Both the position numbers and the translations under genes were made by a program. Of a stretch of DNA of 9,608 nt, positions 1 to 5,388 are shown one piece after another; position 1 is the first letter of the stretch, and the number at the start of each line of letters is the position of its first letter. The stretch comes from an uncultured Bacteroidales bacterium (GTDB taxonomy: Bacteria > Bacteroidota > Bacteroidia > Bacteroidales > Bacteroidaceae). The notes under the pieces were generated by a model. The model was not told the origin of the DNA and did not search any database. It worked only from the letters and a program-made list of their open reading frames with translations. The stretch is from assembly GCA_902803195.1 (NCBI GenBank), contig CADCOX010000215.1, positions 1 through 9,608 on the forward strand. The letters run 5' to 3'.

Positions 1-990
1 CTCTTCAACAACGCATTAGCCGCCATGCCCCTCGACCGCAAGCCAGAGGGATTATATGCTCCCGTCAAGTACGTCCTCTCGCTGGGGGGCAAACGCATAC
101 GTCCGGTGTTGATGCTGATGGCCTACGAGCTTTTCCGCGATGACGTCGAGACTATACTGCCAGCAGCACTCGGCATTGAGACCTACCACAACTACACTCT
201 TCTCCACGATGACGTAATGGACAAAGCCGACATGCGCCGTGGCAAGCCCACCGTTCACCGTGTTTGGAATGAGAACACAGCCATCCTCTCGGGCGATGCC
301 ATGCTTGTGCTTGCTTATCAGCTCATGAGCCAAACAAAGAATGAACATCTGCGTCCGGTACTTGACCTCTTTACCGAAACGGCCCTCGAGATTGGCGAAG
401 GACAACAGTATGACATGGAATTTGAAAAGCGAATGGACGTGAAGGAAGAAGAGTACATAGAGATGATTCGACTGAAGACCTCCGTCCTGCTGGCTTGTGC
501 CCTCAAACTCGGAGCCATTCAAGCCGATGCTCCTACAGCCGACGCGGAACATCTTTACCATTTCGGTGAAAACCTTGGCTTAGCTTTCCAGCTACAAGAT
601 GACCTCCTTGATGTATATGGAGACCCTGCCACTTTCGGCAAAAACATTGGTGGCGACATCCTCGAGGGCAAAAAAACGTTCATGCTCATCAATGCACTAC
701 AGCGTGCCACTCCTGAACAGCGAGCATCCCTTGAGCATTGGCTCTCCACTCCTGTAGACGTCGATAATATCGGTGCTGCAGGATGCACACCTAAAGGCCA
801 TAGCGCTGCCGAGAAGATTGCTGCAGTTACAGCCATTTATGATCAGATTGGCATCCGACAATTGGCCGAGGAACGCATAACGGACTATTTTGAGAAAGCC
901 TTTAAGGACCTTGATGCCGTGGCATTACCCGACGAGCGCAAGCAGCCCCTTCGCGAACTGGCCCACTCACTCATGGGACGCAAGCACTAA
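1..990 (+). CDS. Polyprenyl (trans-isoprenyl) diphosphate synthase, 5' end outside window
   Basis: This enzyme condenses isopentenyl diphosphate onto an allylic diphosphate to make the prenyl chain used for quinones or other isoprenoids; it is cytosolic. Counting from the ATG at 25, the first aspartate-rich motif DDVMD is at residues 62-66, followed by the RRG of the family. The second, DDLLD, is at 192-196, followed by the GK..GGD..EGKKT segment. The GGKRIRP substrate-binding motif is at 21-27. The reading frame is open without a stop from base 1 (eight codons before that ATG), and homologues carry about 20 residues before this point, so I treat the gene as truncated by the window edge. The first motif lacks the two-residue insertion of bacterial farnesyl synthases and has Tyr five residues ahead of it, which suggests a short (C15-C20) product; that is inference. 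An extra stretch lies at residues 243-261. No terminator is visible before the next gene, 124 bases on. Confidence 0.93.
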   Translation, partial: LFNNALAAMPLDRKPEGLYAPVKYVLSLGGKRIRPVLMLMAYELFRDDVETILPAALGIETYHNYTLLHDDVMDKADMRRGKPTVHRVWNENTAILSGDAMLVLAYQLMSQTKNEHLRPVLDLFTETALEIGEGQQYDMEFEKRMDVKEEEYIEMIRLKTSVLLACALKLGAIQADAPTADAEHLYHFGENLGLAFQLQDDLLDVYGDPATFGKNIGGDILEGKKTFMLINALQRATPEQRASLEHWLSTPVDVDNIGAAGCTPKGHSAAEKIAAVTAIYDQIGIRQLAEERITDYFEKAFKDLDAVALPDERKQPLRELAHSLMGRKH

Positions 991-1114
991 GATCGTACCA
1001 CAATAAAGCAAAAGATGCGCCAAGGAATTGAGAGTTCTCGACAACTTTGTCAATAAGTCCGCCACTTCCCTGAATACGCCCCCCACCTATTAACTTTAAA
1101 CCATATCTCCCCAG

Positions 1115-1915
1115 TTGATAATCGACACTCACAGCCACCTCTACGGCGAAGAATTCACATCAGACGTAGACGATGTTATTGAACGCGCTCGTGAAGCAGG
1201 TATCACTAAGATTTTCCTGCCGAACATCAATGCTGATAGCATCTCGCCCATGCTCGCGCTCGCGCGCAGGCACGCGCGATTCCTTTATCCTATGCTCGGC
1301 TTGCACCCTGAGGACATGACTGATGATTGGCTCAACACGCTCGCCAAGATGGAAGTTCTTCTGCAAGACCCATCTCATCCATTTATCGGCATCGGCGAGA
1401 TTGGACTCGACTACTATTGGGACCGTTCTCGTTATAATGAACAACAAGAAGCTTTGGCCATCCAGGTCAATTGGTCTCGCAAATACCATTTGCCTCTGAT
1501 GATCCACACCCGTTCCGCCCACCGCGAGATGGTCGATGTGCTACGCAATCAAATAGCGACTGGTAAATCGTCCAATGGAAAATTAACGGGTGTCTTCCAT
1601 TGTTTCGGCGGTACTAAGGATGAGGCCGAAGAGCTTCTTCGCTTCGATGGTTTCATGTTGGGCATTGGCGGCATCGTCACGTTCAAAAAGAGTCCGCTCC
1701 CCGATGTACTTCGTCAAGTAGTACCCCTCAGTCGAATCGTTGTCGAGACGGATTCCCCTTATCTAGCACCTGTTCCTTACAGAGGCAAGCGCAACGAATC
1801 AGCCTTCATTCGAGCGACTGTTGCCAAACTCGCAGAAATTTATGAAATGACAGAAGAAGAAATTGCCGAGATTACAACCCTAAATGCCCTTCAAACCTTC
1901 CCCAAAGCCCTCTAA
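1115..1915 (+). CDS. tatD: TatD-family metal-dependent hydrolase/DNase, TTG start
   Basis: This is a TIM-barrel metallohydrolase of the TatD family, whose members are cytosolic 3'-5' exonucleases implicated in DNA repair and quality control. All expected metal ligands are visible: HSH at residues 6-8, Glu95 in GEIGLDYYW, His131 in MIHTR, His162 in VFHCFGG, and Asp213 in ETDSPYLAP. At 266 residues it has the usual family length (about 255-270). The start is TTG at 1115. It is the only usable start, because an in-frame TAA lies at 1097-1099 and the family N-terminus (I-D-[TS]-H-x-H) begins directly after it. It runs in the same direction as the prenyl synthase and may be co-transcribed. The copy could belong to any of the TatD, YcfH or YjjV subgroups; the symbol denotes the family only. 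Confidence 0.93.
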   Translation: MIIDTHSHLYGEEFTSDVDDVIERAREAGITKIFLPNINADSISPMLALARRHARFLYPMLGLHPEDMTDDWLNTLAKMEVLLQDPSHPFIGIGEIGLDYYWDRSRYNEQQEALAIQVNWSRKYHLPLMIHTRSAHREMVDVLRNQIATGKSSNGKLTGVFHCFGGTKDEAEELLRFDGFMLGIGGIVTFKKSPLPDVLRQVVPLSRIVVETDSPYLAPVPYRGKRNESAFIRATVAKLAEIYEMTEEEIAEITTLNALQTFPKAL

Positions 1916-1921
1916 AAAGCC

Positions 1922-1970
1922 CTTTAAGGGGCAAAAAAGAAGAAAAACACGCCTTAAAGCAAAGTTTTTT
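1922..1970 (+). terminator. Possible weak intrinsic terminator after tatD
   Basis: CTTTAAGG (1922-1929) is perfectly complementary to CCTTAAAG (1952-1959). A 22-base purine-rich loop separates them, and a run of six T (1965-1970) follows after CAAAG. The loop is long and the T-run begins five bases after the stem, so this is a weak candidate. It sits in the right place, seven bases past the tatD stop and ahead of the Exb operon leader. Confidence 0.33.
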
Positions 1971-2003
1971 CGAGAAAAAAGTGGAAGTAAACAAAAAAAA
2001 GGA

Positions 2004-2011
2004 TATTTTTG
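2004..2011 (+). promoter_or_regulatory. Candidate -7 element for the Exb operon
   Basis: TATTTTTG fits the Bacteroidota housekeeping -7 consensus TAnnTTTG exactly. No TTTG lies at the expected 19-21 bases upstream; that region is A-rich. The -33 part is therefore missing or replaced. A start about seven bases downstream would give an A-rich leader of roughly 60 nt, with no Shine-Dalgarno sequence, before the ATG at 2079. This is typical of highly expressed genes in the phylum. Confidence 0.45.
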
Positions 2012-2078
2012 TAGCGATTTAGCACTAAGTATAAACAATAATAACAACAAATTCATTCATCATTAAACCAAAAACAAA

Positions 2079-2918
2079 ATGAAAAAGTATTTTGCAATTG
2101 TTGCAATGGTGGCTGCCTGCACATTTGGCATGACACCTTCTGTAATGGCTCAGGACGAAGTAGCTGCTGCTACCGAACAGGTCGACTCCGCAGTTGTTGA
2201 CTCCGCAGCCGTTGATTCAGTCGAAGCACCTGCTGTCGAAGAGACCGTAGCCCCCGTTGAGGAGGAAGAAGGCCTGCACAAGACCCTTAAGACAAAGTTC
2301 ATCGAAGGTAATGCCGGCTTCATGAGCCTCGTTGCTATCGCCCTCGTGCTGGGTCTGGCTTTCTGCATCGAGCGCGTCATCTATCTGACCCTCGCTCAAG
2401 TGAACACACGCAAATTCCTCGAGACTCTCCGCGGCAAGGTTGAAGCCAACAAGATCCAGGAGGCCATTGACTACTGCGCTGGCACTCGCGGCCCCGTAGC
2501 TCAGATTTCGAAGAAAGCTATGCAATGTCTCGCTTCCGACGACCAGAACGACATCTCAACCATCGAGCGTAACATCAACACCGAGGCTGAGGTTCAAGGT
2601 GCTTACCTCGAGGAGAACTGCTCATGGATCACCCTCTTCATCGCCATGGCCCCGTCTCTCGGATTCCTCGGCACTGTGATCGGTATGGTCCAGGCGTTCG
2701 ACGATATCGAACGCGCAGGTGACATTAGCCCGACTGTCGTTGCTGGTGGTATGAAGGTCGCTCTTATCACGACCATCTTCGGTATCATCGTTGCACTTGT
2801 TCTGCAGGTCTTCTACAACTACATCCTCTCTCGCATCGAGGCTCTGAATTCCAATATGGAAGAGACCGCTATGAGCCTGCTTGAGATGTGCGTGAAGTCG
2901 CCGAAGTGCAAGAAGTAA
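2079..2918 (+). CDS. exbB: MotA/TolQ/ExbB-type proton channel with N-terminal signal peptide
   Basis: This inner-membrane channel subunit uses the proton-motive force together with ExbD to energise TonB or a similar envelope machine. Residues 1-24 look like a signal peptide (K-K, hydrophobic core, cleavage after SVMA). Residues 25-64 form an acidic Ala/Val/Glu linker. Membrane spans are at about 81-106, 183-207 (APSLGFLGTVIGM) and 226-249 (ALITTIFGIIVAL), with a helical cytoplasmic region between spans 1 and 2. The GFLGTVIGM and ALITT motifs are family hallmarks, and Thr199 and Thr231/232 sit at the conserved pore-facing positions. The Glu found in TM3 of E. coli ExbB is not apparent; by eye that position is Val or Lys. 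It is the first gene of an operon with a four-helix protein and two ExbDs. The signal peptide plus linker is known in Bacteroidota ExbB proteins. TolQ-like use cannot be excluded. Confidence 0.92.
   Translation: MKKYFAIVAMVAACTFGMTPSVMAQDEVAAATEQVDSAVVDSAAVDSVEAPAVEETVAPVEEEEGLHKTLKTKFIEGNAGFMSLVAIALVLGLAFCIERVIYLTLAQVNTRKFLETLRGKVEANKIQEAIDYCAGTRGPVAQISKKAMQCLASDDQNDISTIERNINTEAEVQGAYLEENCSWITLFIAMAPSLGFLGTVIGMVQAFDDIERAGDISPTVVAGGMKVALITTIFGIIVALVLQVFYNYILSRIEALNSNMEETAMSLLEMCVKSPKCKK
2181..2225 (+). repeat. Three imperfect 15-base tandem repeats in the exbB linker
   Basis: Three in-frame 15-base units encode VDSAV, VDSAA and VDSVE (residues 35-49). The first two differ at only a few bases (GTCGACTCCGCAGTT versus GTTGACTCCGCAGCC). 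Copy number can change by slippage without breaking the frame, which would only lengthen or shorten the disordered acidic linker after the signal peptide. Confidence 0.7.
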
Positions 2919-2920
2919 GT

Positions 2921-3040
2921 TAATTTAACGATTTCACCATTTCACGATCTCATCTCTCTTCATGAGGGAACGCAGTTAGCTGCGGGCCGTGAAGAAATAA
3001 ATCGTAAAACTGTAAATCGTAAAATCGTAAAATTAAATTA
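2921..3040. repeat. Nested palindromic spacer with 8-base tandem arms
   Basis: The 121-base gap between exbB and the next gene is one nested inverted repeat. The left arm has three 8-base units, ACGATTTC, ACCATTTC and ACGATCTC (2928-2951). The right arm has AAATCGT at 2999-3005, 3014-3020 and 3022-3028, plus the variant AAACTGT at 3007-3013. TAATTTA (2921-2927) pairs with TAAATTA (3034-3040). Inside lie TCTTCA/TGAAGA (2957-2962/2990-2995) and a perfect 5 bp hairpin, CGCAG-TTAG-CTGCG (2971-2984). The outermost pairing reaches the A of the next start codon. No T-tract follows, so it is not a normal terminator. Confidence 0.8.
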
Positions 3041-3537
3041 TGAAACTCGAAAAGATTTCAAATATAGCGCTGTATTCTGTCATCGGAATTGGTGTTGTAT
3101 GTTTCGCCTTGTTCTTCCTGGTGGACTACAGCAACATGGATTTCGACGGTGTACACGTTTCACCGAAACTGACGGACCTCGTCTTGTTCCTCATGTATGC
3201 ACTGTTTGTCGTCACGGCTTGCCTTACCATTTGGAGCCTCGTCCGTGGTGCCGTAGTCAACTCTGGTAACACGGGTCCCAGCCCAACAGGTATCGCTGCA
3301 GGTAAGGTTGCACTGTGCACTTGGGGTACGGTCATCGTAGCCCTCATCATCGGTGTCGTCCTCGGCCTCGGCGAAGAGCCCTTCACCACCGTCTCCGGCA
3401 AGACCACACCTGCTAGCATGGTTACCGTCGTGGATATGTGGCTCGTGGCTATCTACATTCTCGCCATCGTAGCTATCATTGCTGTCGTCGTCAGCATGAG
3501 CGGATGGCTCACCAAGAGTGCCACTCCGAAGGAATAA
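3040..3537 (+). CDS. Small four-helix membrane protein of unknown function in the Exb operon
   Basis: I do not recognise a named family. The 165-residue protein has four hydrophobic segments at about residues 9-28, 45-68, 88-110 and 128-152. The intervening loops are short: one with Asp/Val and SPKLTD (30-46), one rich in Ser, Gly and Pro (75-86), and one with EEPFTTVSGKTTP (112-124). The C-terminal tail is short and ends in TPKE. There is no signal peptide, Cys pair or enzyme motif. Its place between exbB and two exbD genes, all same-strand and before one shared terminator, implies an accessory or structural role in the proton-driven complex; that is inference from position. The ATG at 3040 touches the end of the palindromic spacer upstream, and no Shine-Dalgarno sequence is visible. 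A similar palindromic spacer follows the stop. Confidence 0.82.
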   Translation: MKLEKISNIALYSVIGIGVVCFALFFLVDYSNMDFDGVHVSPKLTDLVLFLMYALFVVTACLTIWSLVRGAVVNSGNTGPSPTGIAAGKVALCTWGTVIVALIIGVVLGLGEEPFTTVSGKTTPASMVTVVDMWLVAIYILAIVAIIAVVVSMSGWLTKSATPKE

Positions 3538-3542
3538 CACTT

Positions 3543-3670
3543 AAGTTTAATGTTTAAAGTTTAAAGTTTAATGAAAAAACACTTGCCGAAGTTACCTTTC
3601 AGCATGAGTCAAGCATTACGCTTTAAACTTTAAACAACCCAAATTGAACTTTAAACATTAAACTTTAAAC
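3543..3670. repeat. Inverted arrays of the heptamer GTTTAAA/T
   Basis: Four tandem heptamers (GTTTAAT, GTTTAAA, GTTTAAA, GTTTAAT) occupy 3545-3572. Reverse-complement units follow at 3622-3635 (TTTAAAC twice) and 3650-3670 (TTTAAAC, ATTAAAC, TTTAAAC). A perfect 19 bp inverted repeat pairs 3543-3561 with 3647-3665. A competing 15 bp perfect pairing joins 3552-3566 with 3621-3635. The core (about 3573-3620) is unique sequence. The right array ends eight bases before the exbD start, so the element fills nearly the whole 141-base spacer. No T-tract follows. Confidence 0.85.
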
Positions 3671-3678
3671 CAACAACA

Positions 3679-4266
3679 ATGGCAAGAAAGAAAAAGAAAG
3701 TGCCTGGACTGAACTCGAGTTCTACTGCGGACATCTCTTTCATCCTGCTCATCTTCTTCCTGGTGACCACCTCGATGGACACTGACATGGGTTTGGCCCG
3801 TCGCCTGCCCCAGCCCCCCGAGCCCAATCAGGAGGATGCTCAGATCGATGTGAAGGAGCGCAACGTACTCAACGTGCGTCTGAACGCTGCAGGTTATCTG
3901 ATGGTCAACCATGACTTCATCGATGTCAACCAGCTTCGTGCTCGCGCTAAGGAGTTCATTCAGAACAAGAATAATAACCCGAAGTTGCCAGAGCTGCACG
4001 CCAAGGTCATTGATCTGCTCGGGACTTGCTACGTTACAGACAAGCACGTCATCTCCGTACAGACCGACCGCGGTACTCCCTACAACATCTATTTCCAAGT
4101 ACAGAACGAACTCGTTGCTGCTTACAACGAACTGCGCGACGACCTCGCTATCGCCAAGTTTGGACATCCCTATGCCCGCTGTTCTGAGGACGAGCAAGTC
4201 GCTATCCGCACTTACTATCCCCAGAAGATCTCTGAGGCCGAACCTAAAAACTATGGAGGAAACTAA
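3679..4266 (+). CDS. exbD: ExbD/TolR-type biopolymer transport protein, long form
   Basis: This is the proton-motor partner of ExbB: a single-pass inner-membrane protein with a periplasmic domain. A short basic cytoplasmic N-terminus (ARKKKKVPG) leads into the family motif, with the essential proton-carrying Asp at residue 18 (STADISF), and one membrane span at about 18-33. The periplasmic part follows a Pro-rich linker (LPQPPEP, 43-49). At 195 residues it is longer than a usual ExbD (about 130-150), with extra sequence at about 95-130 and a C-terminal tail after residue 165 (RCSEDEQVAIRTYYPQK). It is followed after two bases by a second, different exbD, and its last codons supply a Shine-Dalgarno-like GGAGGA for that gene. 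Two unlike ExbDs in one operon suggest a heterodimer rather than a homodimer in the ExbB ring; that is inference. Confidence 0.9.
   Translation: MARKKKKVPGLNSSSTADISFILLIFFLVTTSMDTDMGLARRLPQPPEPNQEDAQIDVKERNVLNVRLNAAGYLMVNHDFIDVNQLRARAKEFIQNKNNNPKLPELHAKVIDLLGTCYVTDKHVISVQTDRGTPYNIYFQVQNELVAAYNELRDDLAIAKFGHPYARCSEDEQVAIRTYYPQKISEAEPKNYGGN
4255..4260 (+). promoter_or_regulatory. Shine-Dalgarno-like site for the second exbD
   Basis: GGAGGA lies eight bases before the ATG at 4269, inside the last codons (Tyr-Gly-Gly-Asn) of the preceding gene. Strong Shine-Dalgarno sequences are uncommon in Bacteroidota, and the other genes here lack them. It supports ATG 4269 as the start and tight coupling of the two ExbD proteins. 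Confidence 0.5.
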
Positions 4267-4268
4267 TC

Positions 4269-4721
4269 ATGGCACGTAACAAGGAAAAAAGAGAAATGCC
4301 AGAGATGAACACCTCATCTCTCCCTGACTTGATCTTTACGATCCTGTTCTTCTTCATGATCGTTACCACCATGCGTGAGGTGACGCTGAAGGTGAAGTTC
4401 ACAGTTCCTGCAGGTACGGAGCTTGAAAAGTTGGAGAAGAAGTCTTGCGTATCTTTCATCTACGTAGGTCCTCCTACCGATCAGTTGCGTGCTCAGATGG
4501 GTTCCGGTACACGTATTCAGCTCAACGACCGTTATGCCGAGCCACGCGAAGTAATGGACTTTGTGGCCCAAGAGCGTACAACAATGCCCGATCCCGCATC
4601 GCAGGTCATGTCGATGAAGATCGACCAGCACACCCAGATGGGTATCATCACCGATATCAAAGAGGTGTTGCGTAAATCATGGGCGTTGAAGATCAACTAC
4701 TCCGCAACTCGACGTAACTAA
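4269..4721 (+). CDS. exbD: ExbD/TolR-type biopolymer transport protein, short form
   Basis: This second ExbD-type subunit has 150 residues, the normal family length. The charged N-terminus (ARNKEKREMPEMNTSS) is followed by the membrane span, with the conserved Asp at residue 20 in SLPDLIFTILFFFMIVTT, and then by a periplasmic domain of about 105 residues. It differs clearly from the preceding ExbD in sequence and length, so the pair is not a recent duplication. It is the last gene of the operon, starts two bases after the preceding stop, and is followed about 40 bases later by a strong intrinsic terminator. Role: with ExbB it converts proton flow into force on TonB or a related periplasm-spanning partner. 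The actual client is not in the window. Confidence 0.92.
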   Translation: MARNKEKREMPEMNTSSLPDLIFTILFFFMIVTTMREVTLKVKFTVPAGTELEKLEKKSCVSFIYVGPPTDQLRAQMGSGTRIQLNDRYAEPREVMDFVAQERTTMPDPASQVMSMKIDQHTQMGIITDIKEVLRKSWALKINYSATRRN

Positions 4722-4763
4722 GTTTTGGGCAACAACGACGTCCAAAAACAGACTATATCTTTT

Positions 4764-4801
4764 AAGCCGGCGACCTCTGTCAGAGGAGGTCGCCGCTTTT
4801 T
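4764..4801 (+). terminator. Strong intrinsic terminator of the Exb operon
   Basis: GGCGACCTC (4769-4777) pairs perfectly with GAGGTCGCC (4786-4794) across an 8-base loop. The stem extends past a single bulged C by AAGC (4764-4767) pairing with GCTT (4795-4798), and the T-run is 4797-4801. It lies about 40 bases after the second exbD stop and separates the operon from the Lrp/AsnC gene. Confidence 0.92.
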
Positions 4802-4852
4802 CGCAAACTAAAAGCAGAAACATTCTTACAAATCAGAACGTATAATCTATCT

Positions 4853-5332
4853 ATGAGTCATTCTACCATCGACCAACTCGACGAGAAAATCCTCAATCTC
4901 ATTGCCGCCGATGCCCGTAAGCCCTTCCTCGAGGTCGCACGTTTGTGCAACGTCAGTGGTGCGGCCATTCACCAGCGCATCCAGCGTCTCTTCAAGATTG
5001 GCGTCCTTAAGGGCTCTCAGTTTGTACTCAGCCCCAGCAAGATTGGCTATGACACATGCGCTTTTGTAGGTATCTATCTCAAGGAGCCTTCCGATTTTGA
5101 CCGTGTGATGGCTGGCCTCCGCGAGATACCCGAGGTCGTCGAGTGCCACGTTACCACAGGTGGCTACGACATCTTTGTCAAACTCTACGCCCGCAATAAT
5201 GCCCATATGATGGAGATTATCAAAAACAAGCTCCGTCCTTTGGGACTTCAGCGCACAGACTCCATCATCAGTTTCCAAGAGGCGTTCACCCGACAAATGC
5301 CAATTCCAGCCCTCAATGTTGAGGACGAATAA
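4853..5332 (+). CDS. Lrp/AsnC-family transcriptional regulator
   Basis: This is a feast/famine DNA-binding regulator that normally responds to an amino acid or related small effector and acts as dimers or octamers. Residues 5-60 form the winged helix-turn-helix: DQLDEKIL opens helix 1, and residues 25-50 hold the turn and recognition helix (VSGAAIHQRIQRL). Residues 67-145 form the RAM ligand-binding/oligomerisation domain, with the characteristic TTGGYDIFVKL segment at 101-111. At 159 residues it has the family's usual length. The ATG at 4853 begins just before the conserved helix 1; no Shine-Dalgarno or clear Bacteroidota promoter is visible between the terminator and the start. The effector and targets cannot be read from the sequence. 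It is convergent with the AraC-family gene, with 56 bases between the stops. Confidence 0.93.
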   Translation: MSHSTIDQLDEKILNLIAADARKPFLEVARLCNVSGAAIHQRIQRLFKIGVLKGSQFVLSPSKIGYDTCAFVGIYLKEPSDFDRVMAGLREIPEVVECHVTTGGYDIFVKLYARNNAHMMEIIKNKLRPLGLQRTDSIISFQEAFTRQMPIPALNVEDE

Positions 5333-5388
5333 GGATGTAAGAATCCTAAAAGGGTGAGCAAATTAAGCCAAAGCACTTAGCACCACCA

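Noticed and set aside
1884..2066. Lys-rich open frame of 60 codons between tatD and exbB
   Set aside because: Its composition reflects the A-rich leader. It overlaps the tatD end out of frame and shows no protein-like pattern or start signal.
2928..3670. CRISPR-like look of the repeated units in the two Exb-operon spacers
   Set aside because: Units are only 7-8 bases, arranged in tandem and inverted, with no regular 30-40 base spacers, and no cas gene is nearby.
3658..4197. Long open frame on the minus strand opposite the first exbD (179 codons)
   Set aside because: It is antisense to a clear ExbD with conserved motifs, shows no recognisable family, and starts within the palindromic spacer.
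4841..4846. TATAAT just upstream of the Lrp/AsnC gene as a -10 box
   Set aside because: The Bacteroidota primary sigma factor uses TAnnTTTG/TTTG, and this site is seven bases from the start codon with no partner box. The region is A/T-rich enough for chance.
5311..5347. Hairpins CCTCAA-TG-TTGAGG (5311-5324) and AGGAT-N6-ATCCT (5332-5347) as a terminator of the Lrp/AsnC gene
   Set aside because: One stem has only a two-base loop and lies in the coding end; the other has five pairs. Neither is followed by a T-tract on either strand.
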